Positions 23,961 to 34,861 of a stretch of 64,000 nucleotides of DNA are shown here, piece by piece. Source of the stretch: Cristatella mucedo. Its lineage: Eukaryota; Bryozoa; Phylactolaemata; Cristatellidae. Within the stretch, counting starts at the first letter, position 1. Every line of letters begins with the position of its first letter. The DNA lies in NCBI GenBank assembly GCA_009760855.2, contig WPIO01000064.1, positions 2,061,501 through 2,125,500 on the forward strand, written 5' to 3'. A program made the position numbers and the translations under genes. The notes beneath the pieces were generated by a model, which made no database searches, was not told the DNA's origin, and saw only the letters and a list, made by a program, of their open reading frames with translations.

Positions 23961-24288
23961 TGATCGCGTCAATTTACTAGGACGTCCGTCTCTCGTGCGC
24001 TGCTCTGGCTTATCGTACGAGACCGCTGCTTTTTGCCAGTGGTGGGGCCAAGAGTTTCCGGTAGGCTCCGAGCCCTGCCGTCTACGATAAAAAAAAGTTC
24101 GGAGATCGTACTTCTTTTATTCGACACGAGTGCGGCGGCTTCGCTTAGATTGCAAGTATGTGCAGATCTCATCAATCCTCACGGTACGTGACCATCTCTT
24201 TTTCTCACCATGCAGCAGCAGCATGATGTCACTGAAGTAGTTAGCACTATTATTTCGTTCGGAAGTATGTCGCGATAAACTACTTTAA

Positions 24289-24849
24289 TCAGTTAAAGTC
24301 ACGTTTGGCCTTGATGGTTAGCACTGGGCACTGGTTCATAGTTAATGGCCGGGCTCGCACCGACACTGCCAGCGTGACTGCAAGGTCGGGAGGCGTCCCG
24401 TCGTTCTTCAGTTCTGCCGAGTCGGAATCTATTTTCCCTCGAAATTTGCGAAGCTGCCGCCACAAGAGGATCAACTCGCCGTCTGGAAAATCTGTGTTGT
24501 ACAGTTTGGTCGCAAGCTCTTCAAGGTTGTTCGACATTAAATGCGGAGATTGCAAATTTTGACAGGGGAGATGAAATCAGCACCTGCGGAGCATCTCAGC
24601 CGTCAAACCGGAAGTCGAACCGAAAGTCCAATTGTGACCGTTTCTTGCAAATACTCGCGCAGAATAAGTCAACAATGGAGAAGTGCTATTTCCCATCCCT
24701 GCGCTTATTGTCACCAGGCCGATTGAGTTGGCTGTCATATTGAACCCTTCTATCTCATTACACTGGCAGAACTTTCGCTCGTTGGTCAACAGATTGACGT
24801 AGCCGGACGTCGGCATCTCCATCAGCGCCTGAATGGTGCGATCGTCCAA
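24289..24849 (-). pseudogene. Unidentified protein-coding relic
   Basis: One minus-strand frame runs for 187 codons from ATG at 24849 to a stop at 24289 and is broken only by a TGA at 24577-24579. The N-terminal part reads IQALMEMPTSGYVNLLTNER and NMTANSIGLVTISAGMGNST. The part after the stop reads LEELATKLYNTDFPDGELIL and LWRQLRKFRGKIDSDSAELK. The residue mix is like a folded protein, not like repeat translation. I do not recognise the family. It may derive from a host gene copy, a DNA transposon or an integrated viral sequence. Confidence 0.35.
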
Positions 24850-24898
24850 GTGCTACGCATTGACATTACTGTATCGCGATCCAATTTTTCTAGCACCT

Positions 24899-26578
24899 TA
24901 ATAATAATAATAATAATAATAATAACACACTTGATAAAGCGCTCTCAGAGAACTCAATCACTTTCTAGGCGCTTTACATTTGCTGCAAAGGAAACACAAT
25001 CGAATGGTTAGAGGTAGCATGCTCGATAAACAACAAGAATAACATGGTTAAGGGTGACATGCTCAGGGTCAGCATGCAACTATGGTTAGTGGCAGCATGC
25101 ACGGTGTCAGCACACATAAGCACATAACAGACAAATCAAGGGGACCCGCTAAATGCTGTCATACATAAATGCGTTTTTAGTTTCTTTTTAAATATGGTCA
25201 AGTCAGGGGTTGTCGTGACGCAAGTCAAGAGTGAGTTCCAGGCTTTGGGAGCATGCGAACTAAAGTCGCGGTCTTCAAAGGATTGGAGGTTTGTAGGAGG
25301 TAAAGGTAAACGGTTAGATTCCGAAAAGCCGGTGGGACGACGCTTAGCCTGGTGGAGCAGTAGATCTGGTAGGTAGGCTGGGGACCTAAAAGTGAGTGGC
25401 AAAACCTTGCAGTCGATGTGTTGCTTGACTGGTAGCCAGTGCAGGTCGGCTAGAAGTGGTGTGATGTGGTAATAGCGACGCTCACGACAGACAAGCCAAG
25501 CTGCAGAGTTTTGCACCAGCTATAAGCGCCTGAGTGCACAGGCCGGTAGACCAGTAAGCAGTGAGTTACAGAAGTCAAGACGGGATGTCACAAATGCATA
25601 GACAAACTTAGATGTGGTATCCCTGTCTAAAAAAGCCTGATTTTTAGCGATGTTATGTAGCTGACTTTATTATGGAGCTGATGTGGTCTTCTAACGAAAG
25701 GTCACTTGGAAATGTGACAACTAGATTTCGTGCAGATTCAACAGGAGACATGCTCGCGGAGCCGATTTTGAGCGCTAGCCTTCCAAATTTCTGAATCACA
25801 CTTGGTTTATCCATTACTAGTAAGTTGCTTCTATCATCGTTTAACTTAAGAAGATTTGCTGCTATCCATGTGCGAATGCCATCAATACATGCATGCAGCA
25901 AGGGAGATGAGAGAATTCGACGTACTGGAGGGCTGGAAAGGATCAAAGCAAAGGTACAATTGAGTGTCATCTGCATAGAAGTGAAAGTCTAGATTGTGAT
26001 TTGCAATTACATCGGCAAAAGGCAGAGTGTAAACCGTGAAAAGAACAAGACCAAGCACGGAGCTCTGAGGTACCCCATATTTCAGGGGCTCCTCGGATGA
26101 TTTTTGTCCATTCACATCAACACTCTGGAGTCTCCCACTGAGATAGGGCTTGGACCATTGCAATGCAGTGCCATTGATGCCCAGGTGAGATGACAGGCGC
26201 TCAAGAAGGACTTGGTGATCGATAGTATCTAAAGCTGCCGAAAGATCGAGCAAAAAAACCAGAGATACTCTACCCATGTCTGAATTCCTAAGTAGGTCGT
26301 TGTATACCCGAAGAAATGCTGACTCTTCTGAGTGATTAGCTCTAAAACCAGACAGTCACTTACTAGCAAAGTTAGAAGTTTCAATATATGAGCTCAGCGG
26401 ATCTGCCACTACTCGTTCCAGTGTTTTTGGAAGGAACGGTGGAAGGTAGCTGGTTTGGTCCAGCGGTTAGGGTGCGTGCCCCGACAAAGGTCTGGCTGAG
26501 GTCGTGGGCTCGAGCCCCGGGGCACATGTGAAGCGCTTCAATAGAGATTAAGCTCTCTTGGGACGCTATGCAAATGAA

Positions 26579-26610
<32 letters not shown>

Positions 26611-26850
26611 TTATTTATACACAAGGAAGACTGGGAGGTAGTTGCCCAAGTTCTCTTGGTCTAGTATTGCTTTCTTGAGTAGTGGCCTGACTACAGCCTT
26701 TTTGAGAGGTGCAGGAACATGACCTGAGGATGATGGCATATTAAAGATGATAGCTATGCACGGCAGATTAGTTATGCTTTCGATAGCTACCGCGTAATCA
26801 ACAGCAAGTGCTATGTGAGATGTAAGATGAAGGCAAGCCTGAATAAAAGC
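24899..26850 (-). mobile_element. LINE-A, inverted, longest minus copy
   Basis: (AAT)n tail (24899-24924), stem-loop (24935-24980), then the minus-strand C-terminus (ITPLLADLHWLPVKQHIDCK), the RT (25976-25653 and 26277-25882, reading YADDTQLYLCFDPFQPS, SSVLGLVLFTVYTLPFADVI and LDLSAAL-type motifs) and the pre-RT part to about 26850. A few frameshifts separate the frames. A SINE-2 interrupts it at 26449-26620. Confidence 0.88.
26449..26620 (+). mobile_element. SINE-2 with LINE-A-like 3' end
   Basis: A tRNA-like head with A box TGGTCCAGCGGTTAGGGTGC and B box GGGCTCGAGCCCC is followed directly by AAGCGCTTCAATAGAGATTA, AGCTCTCTTGGGACGCT and CAAATGAATTAT. It ends in an (AT)n tail (about 26583-26612). 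The last 55 bp align with the LINE-A terminal stem-loop. The insertion lies inside the inverted LINE-A, with GGAAG on both sides. Confidence 0.82.
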
Positions 26851-27265
26851 ATGCTCTCAACGAGGCCTTGATGCTCTGCTCAGTTGTGCTACCGCTCTCT
26901 TCGACGGGCTCAATGACTTCAACGGTCACGGTGAACACGTCAATTAAGGGTTGTACTACTCGCCCTAATGAGGACTGCTACGTATCTGCTGGGCTCACCA
27001 GCTCCGTCTCCTGGTTCGTGCCTCAGCCTGTCTCGCTTTCTTCGGCTCGTTGATAAGATTCTGTGCAATATACTTTTTGCTAACGGAGCAGTCCGTGAGC
27101 AAAACGAGCGCTTGCAAGAATCCGTCGCCACATTAGTAATGTCACAGACCTTTCGTAATTTTGCAATGACCATTTTGAAGTACAGGGTAGTGTTGGGGAC
27201 GCTATCATTGCTGGCCGAACCGGGCTAGCTGGAACTTGTACGCCAACGATGCCCCTTGATCACCA
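26851..27265. other. Intron sequence, no gene recognised
   Basis: Short frames exist on both strands, with no recognisable domain. Confidence 0.4.
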
Positions 27266-27405
27266 AATCATTCTGTTGGCTACCGAATGCGTACCGAAAG
27301 CCGCTTAGGCTGTGAGTGCGCTATACAAAACTCTCCTGCGTAACACCCACATGGTCTTTATGACTTTGTGGAGTTACTGACGGAGATATGCATTACATTA
27401 TATTC
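27266..27405 (+). mobile_element. LINE-B terminal fragment
   Basis: Begins CTGTTGGCTACCGAATGCGT, includes GTGCGCTATACAAAACTCTC and GGTCTTTATGACTTTGTGGA, and ends in GCATTACATTATATT. It is near-identical to 2752-2880. Only the 3' 130 bp are present, as usual for strongly 5'-truncated copies. Confidence 0.88.
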
Positions 27406-27444
27406 AGTTGCTTAATCTAGGTTTTCATTCTTTATTAATCTCGA

Positions 27445-28020
27445 AGCTGATATTGGCCGCACCATTGTAGCCCTGTGCGGTGCAATTGGCAATCGTACGG
27501 CGACGATTCATCTGCAATGTCAGCGATGGCAGTGCACAGAGTGTCGGCACTTAGGGTACACTCCACGTACTGCACAGGCGGTCAACGAGGTGCTCCGGCT
27601 TTGACCTGCTTTGACCTGCTTAGAGCCAGCCGCTCGTCTTTGCTCGCATAAAGCATCTTGTCCGCCATGTTGCAGTGACCAGCGGTGCTGCTGGGTGGGT
27701 AAAGGAGTGCCCCATCGAGCTCCATGGCGGCGAGCTGGACGTCCCGCTTGCACGCGAACGTGAGTGGCTCGAGGAAGCGGCCGCATTCGAGCGAATCGTC
27801 CGACTCGTCACGTGGCCCCGGCAGGGCAGGTCTTGCTTGACTCACTGGGCGACTACCTCTACCTGGCAACAGAGTTCAATTTCCAGCCATTATCTTGGCG
27901 GCCTTTTACCCCGTATGCACTTCCCTCTTAACGACGCGGGCCTTCTTGTTCATTGGGTCAATAGCTATCTGCATTTCCTTGTCGCGACACGACTTCTTGG
28001 CTGCCTTGTTGCAACCTGAG
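27445..28020 (-). pseudogene. Possible unidentified coding relic
   Basis: The minus strand 27869-27582 reads DESDDSLECGRFLEPLTFAC, KRDVQLAAMELDGALLYPPS and TAGHCNMADKMLYASKDERL, protein-like and without repeats. There is a possible frameshift into the region reading toward 27520. The family is not recognised, and the + strand frame across the same DNA cannot be excluded. Confidence 0.2.
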
Positions 28021-28081
28021 CAGCGCCAACCTTCCTACGCGCGCGCGTCGAATCGGCCGCTGTGAACTGGTCCGAGCTCGC

Positions 28082-28216
28082 TGCTCACCAAGCATGATGC
28101 CACTCACCATTCGATCGTGTTTCCTTTGCACCAAATGTAAAGCGCTTAGAAAGAGATTGAGTTCTCTGAGGGCACTGTATCAAGTGTGTCGTTACTATTG
28201 TTGTCATTATTATTGC
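28082..28216 (+). mobile_element. LINE-A terminal fragment
   Basis: GCATGATGCCACTCACCATT, the stem-loop (AAAGCGCTTAGAAAGAGATT, then GAGTTCTCTGAGGGCACTGT) and a decayed ATT tail. Only the 3' end is present. Confidence 0.88.
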
Positions 28217-29336
28217 GCATCGCCGCGAGGAAGGGGAAGAGGAAGCGCGGCAAGCTGTAAAACAATCCCTGCGACGAAAGACGCGACTCAAGTCACTTCG
28301 TCACCACTGAAACCAGGATGACTGAGGGGGACGCCGCGCGACAACTACAAATTCCGGCTTGTGTGTATACGTCGCCAACTGACACTCGCGGTAGTCGAAG
28401 GAGCCGCGGCGCTGAGTCGCAGGAGCCGCGAAGTAAGAAAGAACGCCGGACCTCGTCGACGATGTTGAGGTCATTCGTCATTCGCAACGGCACGACTCGA
28501 TTCGGTGCCTGCATCATTGATACGTACATTTCGATACCTACATTTTGAGCGCCCCTGGGGACAACGGAGCATCAACAGGACGGGGGTCAACTTGAACCAA
28601 CTTTTCTCAGGCAAGCGACGAAGCTGAATGTGGTTCAATACTTTGAATCGGTACTCAAGGTGGAACTCGCGGTAGACGTACCGAATGGATGGTAGAGAGG
28701 CCGGCTGTAGAGTAGCTCGCTTTTCTCGGCTCCAGCGGAGCCTTCGCCGTCTATCAGAGGTGAGCAGTGACAGGTGAGCGCTGGCGACAGGTGATCGGAG
28801 CGGTGACAAAAGTGCTGGCGACTTCGCGCCCGCGCTCGACTGCTACCGAGCGTACGAAGAGCTTACATCGCTGCGGCTGAAGGACCGGAAGTGGGTTGAG
28901 GTTCATGTCGCCGCCGGATGGGCGAATTGCGTGGTTGGAGGGCTGGGGCGTCCGTTTGCTAGCTCGCTGCGTCTTGATTATACTGTCACCTTTCGACCTG
29001 TACAAAAAGGGTAGCGAGCACTCTGGGGGCTGCCCTCGTCGCGTATGCTTGACGTTGTTATTAATTAATATTAGTAACAAATAATAAATTTCTTTACACA
29101 ATCCCCATAATCCCAATCCCCATAAGAGAGCTAAAGCTTTTTCTATACTTCCCATATGCGGGACATGAATGCGGGACAATTGCTTTGTGGACACGCTTAT
29201 TTCGTGCACGCGTACAATTCACGCGGACGGAAGAAAAGTTTGCGATGGACACGTGGGTTTTTGCCGCTTCAAATGGCGACAAATCAGGCAAGTCTGCGGA
29301 TGTCATGATGCAGCCGAATATTTATGGACTTTAACA
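28217..29336. other. Intron sequence, no gene recognised
   Basis: CpG-rich patches near 28220-28470. A minus-strand frame of 151 codons (29209-28754) shows no recognisable domain and biased composition. Confidence 0.4.
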
Positions 29337-29457
29337 GGCCGTGATAGCCCAGGAAGCAAGGTGCTCTCTCTTCACGACCGTGGTCGTGGGTTCGATTTCA
29401 GCAGTGAACAATTTTTCATTGCCAGCTGCAAACGGATGTGTCAGCCGCTAAGGCTTT

Positions 29458-29731
29458 TCTGTTGGCTACCGAAGGCGTACCGATTGGCCGATTAAGCTGT
29501 GAGTGGCGCTATACAAAACTCTCCTGCGTAACGCCCACATAGTCTTTGTGGCGTTGTGGAGTTACAGACGGATAATAATAATAATAATGCACTTGATAAA
29601 GCGCCCTCAGAGAACTTAATCTCTCTCTCTAGGCGCTTTACATTTGCTGCAAAGGGAAATGCAATTGAACGGTGAGTAAAATCATGCTTGATATACAAAT
29701 AAAATGAATAACGGAGATACGTTACATTACA
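29458..29731 (+). mobile_element. LINE-B terminal fragment inside SINE-1
   Basis: CTGTTGGCTACCGAAGGCGT to GGAGTTACAGACGG (29458-29573), resumed after the inner insertion by CGGAGATACGTTACATTACA (about 29711-29731). Together they make a complete LINE-B 3' end. Confidence 0.85.
29574..29710 (-). mobile_element. LINE-A tail inside LINE-B
   Basis: (AAT)n, the reverse-complement stem-loop and CTGCAAAGGGAAATGCAATT, ending GAATAA, inserted in the LINE-B fragment with ACGG at both borders. Confidence 0.87.
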
Positions 29732-29775
29732 TTCTGCCGCTATACAAATGAGGCTTTTAAATCAGCTAACACTTA

Positions 29776-30889
29776 TTTTTTCATTTACAACGACGAGATG
29801 TAAAATATGTCTAAACGCTTGAGAAACGCTGAAGAAAATGTATTGGCAGCTTTTGACCATAAGCGAAAAAACTCCTTTGCCGAATATTTTCACGAGTTTG
29901 GGCGAAGTCGTGCGCGTAGAAACGCAGGAGACGCCAAAGTCGGCAATTTCTGCGCTCTCATGGTTATCTCGGGAAGATTAACTGGCCTCGGTGGTTATCG
30001 CACACGTTTTTAGGAAAAAAGGTACGAGCACGGTAGGACATTAAAAAAGGACGGTAGTGACGTCAGCGTGCCACGCGGGGACTAAACCGCCCACCGGAAA
30101 GAGGGCCAGCGGCGCGTTCTGCCGCTGTCGATTGGAGTTTCGCGTGGCTATCGATGATGAAAATTCAATTGTGAGCATTTCTGTCGTGTTTTCAGCGGAC
30201 ACATTTCGTTTTGTGAAATCTCTGCTTTGAACTTTCTGTAAACTCTACGCTACGCCGAGCATCTCTTCTCTTCGCCACTTCATCTTGACATCTGCCATTT
30301 GAAACTGCTGTCCCACTTCAGCTCGGTTTTTGCTTCCGCTACCAGACTGAGAAGCAGCCAAAACCTTGACCTCGCGCGGCCGCGCTTTGCCGACTCCTGC
30401 TGGAGCGCGCTGGCCTGCTGGATATGCAGCACCGATTGGGTATCGCCCTTCTGAAGAGTGCGTCCACAGCGGCGCCAACTTGGGAAAAGCTACCGCGCCA
30501 CCCTTCTCCCGTCTGTTGCATCGCGGCCTAGCGGCGTTTCAAAGGAAGACACATTCGGCTCTACGCCCGCGGAGGCGGTGCACTAGCTGGGGGAGAGCGG
30601 TCCACGTGGCTGCGCCGCCGCGCCGCCGCGCCGCCGGTCTGGCGCAGCGCCGACAGCACCCTCGCGGCTTTCGCTGCGCTCTCCTTCTGCTGAGGAAGCG
30701 GCCGTAACGATGCGTTCCCGGGCGGCTTCGGAGCCGCGGAGCCGCGGGACCGAAGCTTCGCGTTCTAGAGCCTACCCGCTAGCGCGCCGCGCGTCGACTT
30801 GGCTGGCGCTCGGCCGGCTCGCGAGCCCATCCGCGTCGAGGTTTAACGGACGTTTGCCGCGACAGACGTGCCTTTGACGACCGAGGTCA
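29776..30889. other. Intron sequence with a GC-rich patch, no gene recognised
   Basis: A + frame (29807-30013) begins MSKRLRNAEENVLAAFDHKR but has no recognisable homologue or splice support. 30340-30860 is GC-rich with a short CCGCGCCG triplet run near 30615-30640. Confidence 0.35.
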
Positions 30890-32125
30890 CTCGAAGCCTC
30901 AGTAGCTTTCGCGTGCATTCGGTAACCAAAAGACTTGTTATAGCGCAACGAAGAGACTGTGAGAAGCAGGAGCTGAGTGAAGGAGGCGCATGGAAAGGAT
31001 GCGCCGCAGCATGGCGGCGGCAGCAGGAGGAGGAGAGAATGCCTAATCGTGGAAGTGAGCTCCACAGTCTAGGGCCTGCAAAGCATATGCCTTGGTCTCC
31101 GACGGTCTTTAAGCGTAAGAACGAAGTGGCTCGTGTACTGTCCGTCGAGAATCGGAGAGCACGAGCGGGCTGAAGCTCGTGCAGCAGTTCAGCTAGGTAT
31201 AAAGCCGCGGCGAGCCTTGTGGATCGCAGAAAGGCGGTTACTCTGTATCCACCGATCGACCGGAAATCATCGCAGCTCCTTCAGCAAAGGATGCGCACGG
31301 CTGAGCCTCTGGGGTTTGTTGACTAGCCTTGCAGCCATATTCAACCAGCGGCAGAGTGGCCCGGTGGCATTGTTCAGTTGCCCAGCCAATATGGAATTGC
31401 AGTAATCCAGCCAAGAGAACTAAGGAGCTGGTTAAAGTTTTTGCTAGCCGCCGTATTAGAGTCTCTAAACTAGGGATTGGACGTGATGGCTAGCTATGGA
31501 GGCAGTCTTTTTAATATAACTTTCAAATTTTAGGCAGTTGTCAGAGACGACGCCTAAATGCCGATCGCACGGAGACGGTCGCACGACAGCATTCCCTGTT
31601 AGATGAGCAAAGTCTTTTAGTCGAGCCACACGCTTGGGGTTTCCTATGCGTAGCAGTTCAGTTTTATCGTTGTTCAGTTTAAGGAAATTTGCCGACATCC
31701 AGGATCAAATGTCTGCTAGGCAAGCATTCAGTTAATCCGACGCTGCTGCAGGTTCCTGCGGTTTAAATAACATATACAGCTTAGTATCGTCGGCATAAAA
31801 GTGATAGCCGATCCTATTAGCCCGCATCACTTTTCACCAAGTTTGAGTATAAATGAAAACATGAAACGAAGAGAACGGACCCTTTCGGGACACCAAAGGT
31901 GACCTGTCTGTTGGATGAGACTCGACCCCCACACGACACGGATTTAACGCGATAGGACAAGTACGATTTGAACCACGCCAGTGGCTCGTCTGCCAGACTG
32001 ATCGTTGTTCTCAATCGTTCAAGCAGGATATCGTGATCAACAGTATATCCAACAGCTGATAGATCTCAATCGTTCAAGCAGGATATCGTGATCGACAGTA
32101 TATCGAACAGCTGATAGATCAAGCA
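30890..32125 (-). mobile_element. LINE (LINE-B-like), inverted
   Basis: The minus strand reads ISLADEPLAWFKSYLSYRVK and VTFGVPKGSVLF (32014-31817), then MSANFLKLNNDKTELLRIGN and CDRHLGVVSDNCLKFESYIK (31698-31465). This is the RT region of a CR1/L2-like element. The 3' part includes a GTGCATTCGGTAACCAAAAG segment (about 30912), the complement of the LINE-B terminal block. The GVPQGS motif reads GVPKGS. Confidence 0.72.
32010..32119. repeat. 55-bp tandem duplication
   Basis: CTCAATCGTTCAAGCAGGAT through CAGCTGATAGAT occurs at 32010-32064 and again at 32065-32119, with two or three substitutions. It lies at the 5' edge of the inverted LINE. Confidence 0.92.
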
Positions 32126-33153
32126 GGGCCAGAGCAGCGACATTACCGCCATACTTCGCGACCGCAGGTCCAGTCGACGCGCGCTTAGGGAAAGAGGCAT
32201 CTCTGGATTAGGATTCGTTCGCAGAGCGCGGATTTGCTGCGAGGCCGCAGCGTGGATTCGGCGTACGACTGCATTTGTACCAGACCGTGCGGGCGCACTG
32301 CGGGCCCAGCCATTTTGAGCCGTCCGCCGAGCGCGTGCGAAAGCGGAAGCTCGCGTTGTGCGCGCCGCGGCGGCGGGGGTGTGAGGTGGAGGCTTTTCGC
32401 TGGTGGGCATACTCCGTGCAGACCCCTCTCGTTCACTCCGCGCCACCGCCGCCTGCCCCCCCCGACATGCTCGTTTCTCGCTGATGCCTCACTTGGGACC
32501 CGGCGCGCCTTGCAGCTGCGGGCGACTGGCCTGGGGGTATATGCGCTGGATTGGCTCGGCCGAATAACCGAACCCGCTCGGCGCACGAATCCGTCAGCCG
32601 TCACGACACCCTGCGCCTGCAGCCGGCGCACGCGTCACTAGGCCCCGGCCGCCTACCGCCGCGGTCTCGCCGCCGACGAGATCGTGCCAGTCAAGATTAT
32701 TTATCGCCCGCCGGGCCCGCGTACGTACGCCGCCGTCGCCTAGCCGGTCGTAACGACCGTCGCGCGGCCGCCCGCCAGGAAGAGAGGTTCGCTGCGAGGT
32801 TCCGTAGAGCCCAGCGTCGGCAGCCGCGACCTCGCGCGGGACGCCGCTGGGGGCGCGCCGCTGCTACCGCACTGCGGGTGCGAGTTGGCGAGAAATCCAG
32901 CCGCCAAGCCGGTACGACTAGCTAAGATTGTACTGAGAGTCGGAGGTGCGGTCGAGAGTCCGCTGGCTGGCTGGCTGGCTGATCGATACGCGGCAAATTT
33001 CCGCAGCGCGCGCGCAGCGACGTAACGACGGCGGCGGTGGAGGCCCCGCTCCGAAATCGAGACGGAATCAGCGCCATCTGTCAACAAGCCCTTCTTCCGA
33101 GTACTGTTGACACATGAGAGGACCATCCTGCCGCGGCGGCCCGACGGAGGAAA

Positions 33154-33205
33154 ATGGAAATAGAGAATCTAGTTGCCAATCAAATATATATAAAAGCAAG
33201 AGCAG
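33154..33205 (+). CDS. GRK first coding exon, variant 1b
   Basis: ATG at 33154 (context AAAATGGAA) encodes MEIENLVANQIYIKARA plus one base, with a strong GTAAGG donor at 33206. Length and phase match the vertebrate GRK4/5/6 first exon exactly (17 codons plus one base), and the sequence is closer to the family than variant 1a. This is likely the canonical first exon. The N-terminal helix is needed for receptor-stimulated activity in characterised GRKs. It joins exon 2 nearly 12 kb downstream as G plus CT, giving Ala at the junction. Confidence 0.88.
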
Positions 33206-33251
33206 GTAAGGCGCCTGCAGCGCGCGTATACCGCGGGCGGGCGGGCGGCCG

Positions 33252-33293
33252 GCGCGGCCGCCGTGCACCGGCGCCGGTGCACGGCGGCCGCGC
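33252..33293. repeat. Perfect 42-bp palindrome
   Basis: Centred on GGCGCC. Each 18-bp arm is GCGCGGCCGCCGTGCACC or its exact complement. It begins 46 bp after the exon 1b donor. Confidence 0.95.
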
Positions 33294-33503
33294 TCGATTG
33301 CTGTCGGGGTCTCGCGCTCGCCAGGCCTCGCGGGGAGCCGCGCAGTGCCCGCACTCGGCGCGCTGACCCTCTCGCGATTCCTCGCGCGATTCCTCGCGCA
33401 GCTCGCGCTCGACGGACTCCTTCGCTCCGCGCCTCCATCGCTGCGACGGTTCGCCAGCGCGCGTGTGCGTGCATGTCGGTGTGTTGGCGGCGGCGCCCCC
33501 CCC

Positions 33504-33535
33504 ACCACCACCACCACCACCACCACCACCACCAT
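33504..33535. repeat. (CCA)n microsatellite
   Basis: About ten CCA/CAC triplets following a CCCCCCC run, in the CpG island. Confidence 0.93.
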
Positions 33536-33650
33536 TCCCTCTCGCGTAGGCACTGGCTGGCGCTGGAGGCGAGTCGGCGCCGTTGTGCGTTTTCCGCCTG
33601 CTTTCCGTCCGCCAGCTACGCGTTAGTTCGTCGATTGACCCTAGCCCCCC

Positions 33651-34454
33651 CCCCCCACTCATACCGGGTGCGACCGATCCGTATTGGGAAGGGCTGCTGC
33701 ATAGTGATGCTTTGAGCTCATCTCCTTAGCGCCAACGCAGCAACGATACGCGCCTAGTCTTCGCGCTAGCCGAGGACGAGTGTGACGTGGTAAGGGCGTT
33801 TCGGAAACGTGGCGGCAGTCAAGTCGGTGTGCAGTGTGCCCTACTGCTGCTGGTGGCCCCAATCGGGGGGGGGGGAGGAGGGAAGGGGAAATAGCTGAGC
33901 TCCCGGAAGTTAAGCGGTTTGCCTCAGGCATAGGCTGCAGGGCAGGCAAGCGACCTTTTTGGATTCCGAGCTGCCTCGAGCCGACTGCCTGATTGGTTGA
34001 GTCGCAGATTCTTACCTGGTTTTTCTAGTGTCGGTCGTACTTCCATATGGTGTTGGTCAGGGCTACCCCGAATGGAGCTCTGCAGGGGGGGGGGGAGGCA
34101 GAGGCCAGTGGAGGGGGTTGCACACTGGGACCGACCGATTCAATTTGTGGCAGTATATTTAGGTCGGTGTGCATATGTGCATGCGGGAGTGTAGTGTGTA
34201 CGTACAAGTTTGTGTGCATAGAAGTGTGTGTGTGCGTTCACGTGTGTGTGCGTGCATTTGTGCGTGTGTACCTGTATGTTTCTCTGCTGTTCAGTCGTAG
34301 CAGTGCTAGCCCAGAATACGGACAGCGTATGGGCGAGCAACTTGCCGAGCTGGTACGAGTGGGGAGCAACGTCAGGTAGCAGGCGTTACGTTTTTGCTAG
34401 ATCAGAGCTGGCCTGCTCCTTGGCCGTTTGCACTGTTCATTGTCAGTAGGTGCC
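33651..34454. other. Intron sequence, no gene recognised
   Basis: Contains C and G homopolymer runs (33646-33655, 33867-33876, 34086-34095) and degenerate GT-rich sequence (34165-34290). Confidence 0.5.
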
Positions 34455-34683
34455 TGGCAGGCAGCTTTCCAATTTCTGAGTCATACTAGGTGTGCCCATG
34501 ACTAGGAAGCTTGTTTTATCGTCATTTAAGTTGAAAAAGTTTGCTACCATCCAAGTGTGAATGTCAGCAATACATGCAGCGAGGGAGTTTAGAGAGTTTA
34601 ATGTGCTGGAAGGCTGCGAGAGATCAAAGCATATATACAGACTCATCGTGTCATCTGCATAGAAGTTAAAGCTTAGTTTGTGC
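34455..34683 (-). mobile_element. LINE-A RT fragment, inverted
   Basis: The minus strand reads YICFDLSQPSSTLNSLNSLA, CIADIHTWMVANFFNLNDDK and SFLVMGTPSMTQKLES. Both ends are truncated. Confidence 0.82.
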
Positions 34684-34861
34684 TGTCACGGGCAGGGTAA
34701 TCGAGCATGGCGATCAGCAGCAAAAGCGATCTTTTGTGAACTAAATTCATCAACGTCAAGCCTTCGTCAGGGATAGCCTACAGTTCAAGTGCACTCGACG
34801 TTGGTTGCACTATGACACCACCATTGAGATATGCAAGCGGGAGTGTATGGCCTGTTGCAAC

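Larger units (their letters stand above)
29337..29775 (+). mobile_element. SINE-1 split by nested insertions
   Basis: The head and body are at 29337-29460 (B box GTGGGTTCGATTTC, end TAAGGCTTTTCTG) and the 3' end is at 29732-29775 (CTGCCGCTATACAAATGAGG, CTTTTAAATCAGCTAAC). The 270 bp between them are a LINE-B terminal fragment which itself carries a LINE-A tail. TTCTG/TCTG occurs on both sides of the inner block. Confidence 0.85.
32130..33650 (+). promoter_or_regulatory. CpG island at first exon 1b
   Basis: About 1.5 kb very rich in CG dinucleotides, centred on the 1b start codon. Overlapping long frames on both strands here reflect base composition. A CpG-type promoter for the 1b transcript is inferred; no start site or TATA box is evident. 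Confidence 0.55.

Noticed and set aside
28754-29209. 151-codon minus frame
   Set aside because: Unremarkable composition, no domain; covers unassigned intron sequence.
32066-33715. Long overlapping frames around exon 1b
   Set aside because: Composition effect of the CpG island; only the 52-bp exon 1b matches a known protein.
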